From NCBI GenBank assembly GCA_937880755.1, contig CALGRX010000023.1, positions 1 to 64,000 on the forward strand: a stretch of 64,000 nucleotides of DNA, written 5' to 3'. Below, piece after piece: positions 35,387-44,853 of the stretch. Both the position numbers and the translations under genes were made by a program. Below the pieces are notes generated by a model. It saw only the letters and a program-made list of their open reading frames with translations. It was not told the DNA's origin and did not search any database. Source of the DNA: an uncultured Clostridia bacterium (GTDB lineage Bacteria > Bacillota > Clostridia > Christensenellales > UBA3700). Each line of letters begins with the position of its first letter. Positions within the stretch are counted from its first letter, which is position 1.

Positions 35387-36625
35387 ATGGAAAATAGAAA
35401 ACTTAGCAAGGGCAAAGTAGCCCTCATCGTCATTGCGTCGATTATTTTGGTTGTCGGGGCATTTCTCGGCGTGGTTGGAATTCTCAATATCGAGTTCCGT
35501 AAGGACAACTTGGAATATATCGAGACGTCGATTAGAGCCGTTGAGTACGAGGAGCAGTTGACACCGACTTACGAAGACGGATACTGGACGTTTACCACCG
35601 ACGACGAGTTCAAAATTTTGCAACTCACGGATATACATATAGGCGGAGGTTGGCTCACCAAGACCAAGGATTACAAGGCAATCAACGCCGTTGCCAATAT
35701 GGTTACGGCAGAGAAACCCGACCTCGTAATTATTACGGGCGATTTGGTTTTTCCCGTAGGATTTGCGGGATGCACCTTCAACAACAAGGAAGAGATTATT
35801 CTCATAGCCTCTCTTATGGAGAAGTTGGGTGTATATTGGACGGTTACCTTGGGCAACCACGACAGTGAGTGGTATAGCTTCTACGATAGACAAGAAGTAG
35901 CCGATATATATAGCGATAGCAGGTGGACTAAGTGCCTCTTCGAGGACGACGGAGACTTATACGGTTGCGGAAATTCCGTCATCAAAATTAAAAATTCACA
36001 GGGATTGGTTACGCAAGCCTTGTTTACTATGGACAGCAATTCGTATATGTCGGACAAGTTGACTGATGCGATATTTGCGGTGTTCAGTTCTTCTTACGAC
36101 ACCTTCCACGACGACCAAATAGAGTGGTATAGACAAGAAGTTACCAAAATTCACAACGCCAATCTTGCAATAGACGAGCATTGTCCTATGTTCAAGTCGC
36201 TTTTGTTCTTCCATATACCTTTACTTGAGACGAGGAAGGCGTACAATCAATATCTCGAAGCGGGTTGTCAAGACACCGAAGAGGTACAATGGCTATACGG
36301 AGTAATAGAGGAGAGCGACCCTTACGTTTATTCTTCTCCGATAGATACCGATATGTTTGAGACGATTGTAGAACTTGGCAGTACGCAAGGAATGTTTTTC
36401 GGGCACGACCACATCAACAATATTGCCTTGACGTACAAAGGTATCAATATGGAATACGGTATGAGCGTGGATTATCTTGCATATATCGGCATTGACAAAG
36501 AGGGTAAGCAGAGAGGATGCAAAGTCATCACAGTCCAACCCGACGGCAGTTACGACAGCGTCAACAACAACTATTATCAAGACAAATACGCTATCTATCC
36601 ACGAGAAGTAGTAAGTATGGAATAA
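35387..36625 (+). CDS. Membrane-anchored metallophosphoesterase
   Basis: A 412-residue calcineurin-like phosphoesterase, anchored by one N-terminal transmembrane segment (about 10-32) with the enzyme outside. Metal-site motifs: LTDIHIGGG (about 84), TGDLVF (about 120), GNHDSEW (about 162), His in FFHIPL (about 277), and GHDH (about 340). The fold resembles purple-acid/PhoD-like and Icc-type enzymes; the substrate is unknown. An AGGAGTG site fits the start at 35387. Confidence 0.85.
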   Translation: MENRKLSKGKVALIVIASIILVVGAFLGVVGILNIEFRKDNLEYIETSIRAVEYEEQLTPTYEDGYWTFTTDDEFKILQLTDIHIGGGWLTKTKDYKAINAVANMVTAEKPDLVIITGDLVFPVGFAGCTFNNKEEIILIASLMEKLGVYWTVTLGNHDSEWYSFYDRQEVADIYSDSRWTKCLFEDDGDLYGCGNSVIKIKNSQGLVTQALFTMDSNSYMSDKLTDAIFAVFSSSYDTFHDDQIEWYRQEVTKIHNANLAIDEHCPMFKSLLFFHIPLLETRKAYNQYLEAGCQDTEEVQWLYGVIEESDPYVYSSPIDTDMFETIVELGSTQGMFFGHDHINNIALTYKGINMEYGMSVDYLAYIGIDKEGKQRGCKVITVQPDGSYDSVNNNYYQDKYAIYPREVVSME

Positions 36626-36656
36626 TCGTACGGTCGATATAGTAAAAACGATTACA

Positions 36657-36692
36657 TAGACGGCGAGCATAGATTCGTCGTCTATCTTTTTT
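36657..36692 (+). terminator. Terminator of the phosphoesterase gene
   Basis: TAGACGGCGA pairs with TCGTCGTCTA (one G-T pair) and is followed by TCTTTTTT. Confidence 0.8.
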
Positions 36693-36820
36693 CGTCGCAA
36701 TCTATTGTCAAGAGTAGTCCGATACGCGATGTTTTGTAAAAAACGTGTTATAGAATATGGTCCGTATACGGGTGGACGCGAACAAGAATAACAAAAGTGT
36801 CGATACACCGATTTTTTGAT

Positions 36821-36850
36821 AAAAAAAACACCCGCTTTTCGGCGGGTGTT
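36821..36850 (-). terminator. Terminator of guaA
   Basis: Minus strand AACACCCGC...GCGGGTGTT followed by eight T, 14 nt past the guaA stop. Confidence 0.92.
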
Positions 36851-36863
36851 GCGTGTTTGAATT

Positions 36864-38141
36864 TTATTCCCATTCTATGGTAGCGGTTGGCTTTGGAGAG
36901 AGGTCGTAGCAAACTCTGTTGACGCCCTTGACTTCACTTAAGATACGAGAAGTAATTTTGTCAAGGATAGCCCAATCGATATGTTCGATAGTGGCGGTCA
37001 TAGCGTCTACGGTGTTGACTGCTCTGATGATAACCGGCCAATCGTAGCAACGAGCGTTGTCACGCACGCCTACCGACTTGGTATCGGGGATGAGGGTGAA
37101 GTATTGCCATACTTTGCCTTGAAGACCGTTTTTGGCGAATTCTTCTCTCAAGATAGCGTCGGATTCTCTCACTGCTTCGAGTCTATCGCGAGTGATAGCG
37201 CCCAAGCATCTTACGCCGAGTCCCGGACCAGGGAACGGCTGACGATAAACCATATCGTCAGGCAAGCCCAAAGCCTTACCGCACGCTCTAACCTCGTCTT
37301 TGAAGAGGTATTTGAGAGGCTCAACAAGCTCGAATTTGAGGTCTTCAGGCAGTCCGCCAACGTTGTGGTGAGCCTTGACTGCTTTACCCGTCTTAGTACC
37401 GCTCTCAACGATATCGGGATATATAGTGCCTTGAGCGAGGAAGTCGATGCCGTCGAGTTTTCTTGCTTCTTCTTCGAATACTCTTATAAATTCCGCACCG
37501 ATAATCTTTCTCTTTTTCTCAGGATCTTCTATACCTGCGAGCTTGTCAAGAAATCTGTCTACGGAGTCGGAGTAGATGAGGTTAGCGCCCAATTCTTCTC
37601 TAAACACTCTAATGACTTGCTCTGGCTCGCCTTTACGCAAAAGACCGTGATTGACGTGTACGCAAACGAGTTGGTTGCCGATAGCTTTGATGAGCAAAGC
37701 TGCAACTACGGAGGAGTCAACGCCACCCGAGAGGGCAAGCAAAACCTTCTTGTTGCCGATTTGTTTACGCAAAAGTTCTACTTGGTCTTGGATAAAGTTG
37801 TCCATATTCCAGTTGGCGTCACAGTGGCACGTATCGAAGATAAAAGATTTGATATCGTCAACGTTGCCTTGAGGACACTTGTCGGTGTCGTGGTCTATTG
37901 CCAAAAAAGGTACGCCGATAGAGTATAGGTCTTGTGCAACGTCGATTTTTACGCCGTCTACGATTCTATTAGGACCGCCGTTGAGGATAACGCCCTTGAC
38001 GTTGGGCATCTTTTTGAGAGCGTCGAGCGTAATGTCGTGAGCGTAAATCTCACTATAAACGCCGTAGCTTCTGATGAGTCTGGCAATAGCGGAGTTTTCT
38101 TCGCTGCCAAGGTCAATGATTGCAATCATATCTTGCTTCAT
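36864..38141 (-). CDS. guaA: GMP synthase with a truncated, probably dead glutaminase domain
   Basis: Makes GMP from XMP and ATP. The 425 residues are about 85 fewer than usual. The ATP-pyrophosphatase domain is intact: P-loop SGGVDSS (138-144), QPFPGPGLGVR near 299, and the dimerisation domain ending in the normal C-terminal IEWE. The N-terminal class I glutaminase domain is reduced. It has the GGPNRI stretch (55-60), but where GICYG should be it reads LAIDHD (80-85), so Asp83 replaces the nucleophilic Cys. It then jumps to the end of the domain, losing the His-Glu part. It may use free ammonia or a separate subunit. The start at 38141 follows AAGGAGACG. Confidence 0.95.
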   Translation of the reverse strand: MKQDMIAIIDLGSEENSAIARLIRSYGVYSEIYAHDITLDALKKMPNVKGVILNGGPNRIVDGVKIDVAQDLYSIGVPFLAIDHDTDKCPQGNVDDIKSFIFDTCHCDANWNMDNFIQDQVELLRKQIGNKKVLLALSGGVDSSVVAALLIKAIGNQLVCVHVNHGLLRKGEPEQVIRVFREELGANLIYSDSVDRFLDKLAGIEDPEKKRKIIGAEFIRVFEEEARKLDGIDFLAQGTIYPDIVESGTKTGKAVKAHHNVGGLPEDLKFELVEPLKYLFKDEVRACGKALGLPDDMVYRQPFPGPGLGVRCLGAITRDRLEAVRESDAILREEFAKNGLQGKVWQYFTLIPDTKSVGVRDNARCYDWPVIIRAVNTVDAMTATIEHIDWAILDKITSRILSEVKGVNRVCYDLSPKPTATIEWE

Positions 38142-38174
38142 AGATACGTCTCCTTGTGTATATGTTATATTTTG

Positions 38175-38203
38175 AGCATACATCAAGGCGCGAATTATGT
38201 CAA
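38175..38203 (-). promoter_or_regulatory. Promoter of guaA
   Basis: Minus strand TTGACA, 17 nt, TATGCT. The leader is about 25 nt, so there is no room for a purine riboswitch. Confidence 0.75.
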
Positions 38204-38592
38204 TTTTTTTTGCACTAGGTATTTGAAAATGTCATATTAAAAGCAATTATATGTGGGATATTTTTTTGTACAAAATAATTTTTATGATTCAAAAATTCAA
38301 CCTTAGTATAACGTAACAAAAAAATGCATTGTTCGATTAGCTTCTTGATTGGCTTCGTGTATGCCGTAAAAAATAATAGGAAAACGTGTCAAAGTCACGT
38401 TATGTAAATTGTAAGTAAAATCTAAGTAAAAATTAGGTATTATAATGGTAAAATATGTAAAATTATATTCAAAAGTATTGCAAACGTGAGTAATACCGTT
38501 AAAATATTTATTATAATATCGTCTTATTTGGCAATACCATAGATATTAGATATTTTTTTTGCCTACTTAGACGGGCAAAATTAGGAGAAAAA
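38204..38592. other. AT-rich intergenic region, nothing recognised
   Basis: About 390 nt between guaA and the glycosyltransferase-acyltransferase gene. It is AT-rich and holds a TATAAT at 38441 without a good -35 partner. No frame, hairpin or repeat worth naming was seen apart from the AGGAG ribosome site of the next gene. Confidence 0.6.
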
Positions 38593-40749
38593 ATGAAGAT
38601 AGTTATCGTTATAGATTTATATGACCTTATGACCAACGGTACCGTTATGTCGGCGCATCGCTTTGTCGACGAACTCAAGAAGCGTGGTCACGAGGTCAGA
38701 GTGGTTGCAACGGGCGCTAAGGGCGAAGGTTGCTATGAGGTAGGCGAGAGATATTTGCCTATCGCCACCGAAGTTGCAATGTTGCAACAAGTAAGATTCG
38801 GTAAGCCCGATTACGAAACGCTAACCAACGCGTTTAGCGGTGCGGATATCGTGCATTTGTATATGCCTTTCAAACTCGAGAAGAAGGCTCTCAAAGTCGC
38901 CAAACAAATGGGGATTCCCGTTACGGCGGCTTTCCACGTACAACCCGAGAACATTACCTACAATGCGGGGCTTAAGCATTCTTCCATTGCAGTTAAATGG
39001 CTTTACGCATTTTTTAGGGACAACTTTTTTAACAAAGTTGACCACATACATTGTCCGTCGCAGTTTATTGCCAAGCAGTTGCAGGATAGGAAGTACAAAG
39101 CCAACGTACACGTCATATCCAACGGCGTGTCCGAGGACTTCAAACCGCCTGCCGAGTACAAGCGACTAAATCCCGAGCATATCAATATTATGATGACGGG
39201 CAGATACGCTAACGAAAAGCGTCAAGACGTGCTTATCAAGGCGATATCTATGAGCAAGTACGCCGACAAAATTCACTTGACTTTGGCAGGAAAAGGACCT
39301 TCGTATAACAAACTCCAGAAGTTGGCTGACAGACTATTGACCAACCCCGTCAAGTTTGGATTTTTTAGCAAAGAAGAACTCATCGAGCAGCTTCACAATA
39401 CCGACCTTTACGTGCACGCAGCTGACGTAGAGATAGAGGCAATAGCGTGTATAGAGGCTTTTGCTTGCGGAGTAGTGCCAATCATCGCCAACTCCGCCAA
39501 GTCGGCAACTCCTCAATTCGCATTGGACGAAAGGTCTCTCTTCGAGGCGGGCAATCCTAAGGATCTTGCCGAAAAGATAGACTATTGGATAGAGCATCCC
39601 GAGCAAAAGGAGCAGATGAGCAAAGAGTACGTAACTCAAGGCGAAAGATACAACTTATCCTATTCTATCGACAAAGCCGAAGAGATGTTTAGAGAGGCGA
39701 TATCTACCGCCAAAGAAAAGCGCAGAATGGAGACCGACGAAGCCAAAAAGAAAGGTGAACAGTTTGTGTCCAAAAACAAGGTTGTATACGTATTGTCGGG
39801 ATTGTTATATTATCTTATCGGCATACCCGTGTTCTATCTATTCTGCACGTTCTATCTAGGACTGCGTATCAAGGGCAAGAAGAACCTCAAAAAAGCCAAG
39901 GGCAAGGGCGTGGTGAGCGTAAGCAATCACGTACACTTGCTCGACTGTGCTATGAACGCCTTGGTATTGTGGCCTAGAAGAGTGCAATTTACCGTACTTT
40001 ACGAGTCGTTCAATATGCCGGTTGCGGGCAAGTTGCTCAAATTCTTAGGTGCGGTTCCGACTCCGCAAAACGTTGCCGAGGCAAGAGTATTCAAACACGA
40101 AATCAACACCTTGCTCAAAGACGGCAAGACCGTACACGTCTACGCCGAGGCGCATCTTATCAACTATTACGCAGGTATAAGAGAGCTTAACAAAGGCGCG
40201 TTTAAGATTGCGTGCGACAGCCAAGTACCTATCATTCCTATAGTCATCAGCTGGCGTAAGAGAAGAGGCTTGTACAAACTGTGCTTTACTTCCAAGCCTT
40301 GCGCTACCATAACCGTAGGCGAGCCAATCTATCCTAACTTGCAACTATTTAGCAAAGAAATGTGCAAGGATATGGAAGATAGAACCGTCAAGGCAATGAA
40401 AAATCTCTACGACAATTCCAATCACGGTATGAGCATAGATTACTTCGAGGGCAAAGAAAGACCGACCGAGTTCAAGACTAAATATCAACTAAAGCAAATG
40501 GCTGAAGAAAACGGCGAAGAACAACCTAAAAAAATAGGCAAAGTAAAGCAAGTCGTTGGTAAAATTCTTGACGGACTCAAGGGCAAGGAAGACAAGTCCG
40601 AGGAACAAACTCCTAGTGACGATATCACGCAAGTTGAGCCGATGGAAGGCGCTCAAAAGGAAGAGATACAAGCTACTTCGCAACAAGATGCTATTGAGCC
40701 AAGTAGTAGCGAAACAGTGGCAAATTTGCCTCAAGACAATCAAGGCTAA
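38593..40749 (+). CDS. Fusion of GT4 glycosyltransferase and PlsC-like acyltransferase
   Basis: A 718-residue two-domain protein. Residues 1 to about 375 are a GT-B glycosyltransferase (GT4, PimA/glucosyl-diacylglycerol synthase-like) with MTGRYANEKRQDVL near 198 and the EIEAIACIEAFACG nucleotide-sugar site near 280. A charged helix and a transmembrane stretch (about 395-420) follow, then a lysophosphatidic-acid-type acyltransferase (LPLAT) domain. Its HX4D motif is NHVHLLD (about 451) and the usual EGTR block is altered to YAEAHL. The last 80 residues are acidic and low-complexity. It probably glycosylates and acylates a membrane lipid. Confidence 0.88.
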   Translation: MKIVIVIDLYDLMTNGTVMSAHRFVDELKKRGHEVRVVATGAKGEGCYEVGERYLPIATEVAMLQQVRFGKPDYETLTNAFSGADIVHLYMPFKLEKKALKVAKQMGIPVTAAFHVQPENITYNAGLKHSSIAVKWLYAFFRDNFFNKVDHIHCPSQFIAKQLQDRKYKANVHVISNGVSEDFKPPAEYKRLNPEHINIMMTGRYANEKRQDVLIKAISMSKYADKIHLTLAGKGPSYNKLQKLADRLLTNPVKFGFFSKEELIEQLHNTDLYVHAADVEIEAIACIEAFACGVVPIIANSAKSATPQFALDERSLFEAGNPKDLAEKIDYWIEHPEQKEQMSKEYVTQGERYNLSYSIDKAEEMFREAISTAKEKRRMETDEAKKKGEQFVSKNKVVYVLSGLLYYLIGIPVFYLFCTFYLGLRIKGKKNLKKAKGKGVVSVSNHVHLLDCAMNALVLWPRRVQFTVLYESFNMPVAGKLLKFLGAVPTPQNVAEARVFKHEINTLLKDGKTVHVYAEAHLINYYAGIRELNKGAFKIACDSQVPIIPIVISWRKRRGLYKLCFTSKPCATITVGEPIYPNLQLFSKEMCKDMEDRTVKAMKNLYDNSNHGMSIDYFEGKERPTEFKTKYQLKQMAEENGEEQPKKIGKVKQVVGKILDGLKGKEDKSEEQTPSDDITQVEPMEGAQKEEIQATSQQDAIEPSSSETVANLPQDNQG

Positions 40750-40768
40750 ACAATGGTCATAATACGAA

Positions 40769-40797
40769 AATCCGTGCAAAACGCACGGATTTTTTTG
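40769..40797 (+). terminator. Terminator of the fusion gene
   Basis: AATCCGTGC/GCACGGATT with AAAAC loop and seven T. Confidence 0.93.
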
Positions 40798-40885
40798 GCT
40801 AAAAAATCAAAAAAAATTTTCAAATAGTTGCGTATAGAGGTTGGCGTGTGCAATAATATTATCGAAAAAAACAAGGAGAAAACTT

Positions 40886-41857
40886 ATGAAAAAAATCAAA
40901 ATCGGCATTTTGGGATACGGCAACCTCGGTAGAGGTGTAGAACTCGCCGTAAGCAACAACAGCGATATGGAATTGGTGGGCATTTTTACCCGTAGAAAGG
41001 ACGTAGTAACGGCGACGGGTAAAGCAATCAGTATCGACCAAATCCAAGAGTACAAGGACAAAATCGACGTTTTGATACTTTGCGGAGGCTCGGCTACCGA
41101 TTTGCCTAAGCAAAGCGTAGAAATGATAAAGTACTTCAACACGGTGGACTCTTTCGACACTCATGCAAGGATACCCGAGCACTTTGCCAATATGGACAAG
41201 ACGGGCAAAGAGAGCGGAAAGCTCGGCATCATCTCGGTAGGTTGGGACCCGGGACTTTTCTCGATAGCAAGAATGCTCTTTGGTGCGTTGCTCCCTAACG
41301 GCAACGATTACACTTTTTGGGGCAAGGGGGTTTCGCAAGGACACTCCGACGCTATCAGAAGAATTGAGGGCGTAGTTGACGCAAGACAATACACCGTACC
41401 GGTAGAGTCTGCTATGCAAGCGGTGAGAGCGGGCGAAAATCCTCAACTTACCGCCAGACAAAAGCACGTTAGAGAATGTTACGTTGTGGCTCAAGAAGGC
41501 GCTGACAAGGACAAGATTAGAGAGCAAATCGTGAATATGCCCAACTACTTTGCCGACTACGACACAACCGTTCACTTTATAGATATGGAGGAGATGAAAC
41601 GCAATCACAGCGAGCTCCCTCACGGCGGAGTAGTGCTGAGAAGCGGAGACACCTACAGCGACAAAAAGCACGTGTTGGAACTCAATATCAAACTCGACTC
41701 CAATCCAGAGTTTACGGGTAGCGTATTGACGGCGTACGCAAGAGCAATCTACAAGATGTCCAAGGAAGGACGCAGTGGTTGCGTAACGGTATTCGACGTG
41801 CCAATCGGATTGCTCAGTCCACAATCTCCAGAAGAACTCAGAGCGCATTTGCTGTAA
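40886..41857 (+). CDS. ddh: meso-Diaminopimelate dehydrogenase
   Basis: Makes meso-diaminopimelate from tetrahydrodipicolinate in one NADPH-dependent step, the short lysine route. The 323 residues begin with the Rossmann motif GILGYGNLG. Further signatures are SVGWDPGLFS (about 127) and FWGKGVSQGHSDA (about 150), both typical of Ddh. An AAGGAGAAAAC site fits the ATG at 40886. It stands alone and lacks the lysine riboswitch that guards asd-dapA-dapB. Confidence 0.94.
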   Translation: MKKIKIGILGYGNLGRGVELAVSNNSDMELVGIFTRRKDVVTATGKAISIDQIQEYKDKIDVLILCGGSATDLPKQSVEMIKYFNTVDSFDTHARIPEHFANMDKTGKESGKLGIISVGWDPGLFSIARMLFGALLPNGNDYTFWGKGVSQGHSDAIRRIEGVVDARQYTVPVESAMQAVRAGENPQLTARQKHVRECYVVAQEGADKDKIREQIVNMPNYFADYDTTVHFIDMEEMKRNHSELPHGGVVLRSGDTYSDKKHVLELNIKLDSNPEFTGSVLTAYARAIYKMSKEGRSGCVTVFDVPIGLLSPQSPEELRAHLL

Positions 41858-41876
41858 AATACTAGTAATAAAAATC

Positions 41877-41906
41877 GCCACGATTAATGCAATCGTGGCA
41901 TTTTTT
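41877..41906 (+). terminator. Terminator of ddh
   Basis: GCCACGATT/AATCGTGGC with a 5 nt loop, then A and six T. Confidence 0.93.
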
Positions 41907-42049
41907 GTTATTGATTGGCAGTCTACGCAATATTTTAGTCAAAGAAGTGGAGACATCCATAACTTCTGAGCAATGAGAAAGGTCACTTTGACTATAAGTC
42001 AATACGTCCCGCCCGCGAGGTCAACTACCTCACTTGCCGTCAGTTAACC

Positions 42050-43094
42050 TTACGCCGCCTCGGGTGGCAAGGTGTTTTGAATATATACGGAGTCGGACTC
42101 AGCGATAAATCCCTTGGCAATATTAAGCCTTAGGATAGAGTTGATTTTTTCCATATAGTCGTCGGCATACTCGCGCATTACGATATTGACATATTTGAGT
42201 TTTTCGGGGTCGGAGGCTATCGAGTTGACGTAAGCCGTCATATTGTCCTTGTGTGAAGCCTCTCTTTGGTACAAGTTCGGTCCAAAGGTAATCTGGCATT
42301 GCAACACGAACAAGCCCTTGTTCCACTCTTTATATCGCTTGTAATAGAGTGGCAAGATATTGTCGATGACGTCTTGGCTCTGCATGCCATGCAAAAGGAT
42401 ATAAAAAGGCGAAGTCAACACGCAATTTTTGACGGTGCATAGGTTGTTGTTGCGCCTAAATGCGTAGTCTACGTCGCTATTATCGCCCCATACGATTAGC
42501 ACTTTGCCACGCATATCGCCCACGGTCAGCCCGTCAACGAAGTCGTAGTCGGGCAAATCGGTGTCGTTGACTACGGCGAGGTCTGCAAGCCCAATACGCT
42601 TCAGCGTATCGTGTATCATCTGTTGGCTATTCTCGAAGTATTGGAAGTCGAGTATCAAAAACTCGCTGGGGTTGGCAACGATAAAGTCGTACAGCCCTTG
42701 CGCAATAGGTTCAAACCTCACTCCACGCAATATCGAGTGAAATATGACTAGGTTGTCGCCTTGCTTAGCGGCTCTTATGTCGAAGTAGCGGATACCCGCC
42801 TTGACTTGGTCTTGGATATGTCTGTTTTGGGTACAGCCTATAGAGGGCATAGTCACCGTTCCCGAGTCGTGGCTACCGGGAATGACGAGGATTTAATCAG
42901 CACGTCGTCGGGGATATGGCTCATCCAATTGCAATAGAAGTCGGATAGAGTCGTGTCAAATTCTTTGACGGGAATGGTCTGCAAGGCAAAAGGCACGGCA
43001 ATAAGACAGCACACCACGAACAAGATGAGCAGGACGAGAAAACTTTGAGTCCTTTGCGAGGCTTTTTGCCTTCGACTTGCTTTTATTTTACCAT
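42050..43094 (-). pseudogene. Broken membrane-anchored PI-PLC-like phosphodiesterase
   Basis: Minus strand. A transmembrane anchor and linker (43.0-42.9 kb, ending NWMSHIPDDVLIKS) are in one frame. The catalytic part (LVIPGSHDSGTVTMPSIG..., FDIRAA, IFHSI, LDFQYF) is in the next. The PI-PLC X-domain His lies in GSHDSG right at the break near 42880-42895, which fits one missing base. The ATG expected from the promoter (43094) leads to TAA after three codons, so a second lesion near 43085 is likely. Intact homologues cleave phosphatidylinositol-type lipids. Confidence 0.8.
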
Positions 43095-43102
43095 ACTTTT
43101 TT

Positions 43103-43131
43103 ATTATACTACTTAGCGTGTGTTTAGTCAA
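43103..43131 (-). promoter_or_regulatory. Promoter of the PI-PLC-like gene, predicted near-leaderless
   Basis: Minus strand TTGACT, 17 nt, TATAAT; ATG at 43094 would be at about +3. Confidence 0.6.
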
Positions 43132-43176
43132 CTTTCGACAATGCTTGCACCAACTAAGCTAGTTTTTCCAAATCTA

Positions 43177-43205
43177 TTGTAAATCAAAGTCAAAAATGTT
43201 ATACT
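43177..43205 (+). promoter_or_regulatory. Promoter of apbE, predicted leaderless
   Basis: TTGTAA, 17 nt, TATACT. Seven nt after the -10 box is the GTG start codon of apbE (43212). No ribosome site is present. Confidence 0.65.
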
Positions 43206-43211
43206 ATCGTT

Positions 43212-44396
43212 GTGAAAAAGAAGGTTATTCTCATTGCCGTATTCTTGATAATATCTTTGCTCGTCGGCGTAGGTTGTACGCCTAGGCTTACTACGCCTGA
43301 GGGAGAAGATTATACCGACTATCGACCAAAATCTTATACGAGTATCGAGTTTTTCGGCACTGCGACGTATCTGGTGCTTGCCGGCAATACTAGAGATAAA
43401 TCGGTTGTTGAGAGAATGGACGCAACTTGGGCAAAGGTCAAAGAAGCTCTAAGACAGATAGACGACGCCATCAACGAGAGCGTAAACGGCTCTGACGTGG
43501 CTAAATTTAACAACGCGGAGGCGGGAGAGAGAGTCGAGGTGAGCAAGCACACCTACGAAATAGTCGAGTTGAGCCAAAGCGTCAACGCCACAACGGGTGG
43601 TAAATTTGATCCCACTACCGCCAGGCTCGTAGACCTTTGGGGCTTTAGTCCTCGCTTTGCGAGCGACTATGAGCCGGTCGAGCCATACGACAGGGCAGAC
43701 TATAAGCAAACGTTGCCCGATAGCAAGTATATCCAAGCTTTCAACGACTTGGTGGGCGTGGACAAGGTGGAATTAGTCCGAGAAGATGATAGATACTATC
43801 TAGTCAAACCAACCGACACGGTCACCGTGGATGGGGTGGAATATACCGTCACGCTATCTTTGGGCGGAATAGGCAAGGGCTACGCTTGCGATATAGCATA
43901 TAAGATAGTCAAGGAGAGCGGTTTCAACTTTGGCTACGTCAACGTTGGCACTAGTTCGCTGTCGCTTTTCAAGTCGACCAAACCCGTATACGACGACAAT
44001 CCTTTGGCTTGGCGAGTGGGCGTCGTCAACCCGAGGGGCGAGGGCAATTATCTAAGCGTCAAGGCATGCGTCCAAGGCTTTTCCACCAGCGGTGACTACG
44101 AGAGATATTACGAGATAAAGGGCAAGCGATATTGCCACATAATAGGCGACGACGGCTATCCGATAGACGGCGGTATTATTACCACCAGCGTAGTGGGCGA
44201 AAGCTCCGCCCTATGCGATGCCCTCAGTACGGCTATATGCTGTATGAGCGTGAATGAGGCGATGGATTTTGTCAATGGCTTGGACTACAACGCCTATTTC
44301 GTATTCGAGCAAGGTGGCAAATATCGAGTATTTAGCAACAGTCCCGACACGATGACAATCAATAGCGGAGATTTCGTCTTATATGAGCAAGACTGA
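43212..44396 (+). CDS. apbE: FAD:protein FMN transferase (ApbE) lipoprotein
   Basis: Attaches FMN to a Thr of target proteins on the outer face of the membrane. The 394 residues begin with a lipoprotein signal peptide ending at Cys22. ApbE signatures: TGGKFDPTTARLVDLWGF (about 128), LGGIGKGYACD (about 220), YVNVGTSSLS (about 241) and ICCMSVNEAM near 345. The start is GTG because only this gives the signal peptide. It faces the rnf operon, whose RnfG and RnfD carry the flavinylation motif. It overlaps the NusG-II gene by 14 nt. Confidence 0.93.
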   Translation: MKKKVILIAVFLIISLLVGVGCTPRLTTPEGEDYTDYRPKSYTSIEFFGTATYLVLAGNTRDKSVVERMDATWAKVKEALRQIDDAINESVNGSDVAKFNNAEAGERVEVSKHTYEIVELSQSVNATTGGKFDPTTARLVDLWGFSPRFASDYEPVEPYDRADYKQTLPDSKYIQAFNDLVGVDKVELVREDDRYYLVKPTDTVTVDGVEYTVTLSLGGIGKGYACDIAYKIVKESGFNFGYVNVGTSSLSLFKSTKPVYDDNPLAWRVGVVNPRGEGNYLSVKACVQGFSTSGDYERYYEIKGKRYCHIIGDDGYPIDGGIITTSVVGESSALCDALSTAICCMSVNEAMDFVNGLDYNAYFVFEQGGKYRVFSNSPDTMTINSGDFVLYEQD

Positions 44397-44853
44397 CAAG
44401 ATAGACAAAATCAACAATATCAAGCCCTTCCGCTTAGCCGACGTGATAGTATATATCGTGTTGGCGGTTTTGATTGTAGCGTTATTGCTCGCGTTTTGTT
44501 TGCCTCGGCAAGACAGCGGTCTTAGAGGCGTTGAGGTTACGGTTAAGGGCGAGATCGTAGCCGAGTATTATTTCGAGGACGATAGCCTAATCACCGCATC
44601 TGCCGTAGATAGTCGCAGAGAGGGGGACAAGTACTACTTGACGGTCAATTCCCAATCAGGTGGCTACAACCTCGTCGTAATAGACCTTACGGAGCGTAAA
44701 GCGTGGGTGCAAGAAGCCGACTGTTCTTCCTCCGCCGAGTGCACGCAAATGAAAGGGATAACTAAATCGGGCGACAGTATAATATGCGTACCGCACGCCC
44801 TCGTCGTCCAAGGCGTGGGAGACGGAGATGTCCGAGAGCCTGTTTGCGGTTGA
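44383..44853 (+). CDS. NusG domain II-containing membrane protein
   Basis: A 156-residue protein with one transmembrane segment (about 23-43) and an outside NusG domain II-like beta fold (about 52-150) including the IICVPHALVV segment. These proteins are recurrent companions of rnf and Gx genes in Clostridia. The role is unknown. It overlaps apbE by 14 nt. Confidence 0.8.
   Translation: MSKTDKIDKINNIKPFRLADVIVYIVLAVLIVALLLAFCLPRQDSGLRGVEVTVKGEIVAEYYFEDDSLITASAVDSRREGDKYYLTVNSQSGGYNLVVIDLTERKAWVQEADCSSSAECTQMKGITKSGDSIICVPHALVVQGVGDGDVREPVCG

Noticed and set aside
38142..38260. A purine riboswitch upstream of guaA
   Set aside because: The promoter at 38175-38203 leaves about 25 nt of leader, too short, and no conserved purine aptamer motif is present.
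40859..41881. A 340-residue open frame opposite ddh
   Set aside because: It lies fully antisense to a clear Ddh enzyme and runs over its terminator; no SD site and no family resemblance.
43095..43131. A TTG codon as the start of the PI-PLC N-terminal part
   Set aside because: This TTG is inside the -35 box of the best promoter, so it would not be in the transcript; the ATG at 43094 is more likely, implying another frameshift.
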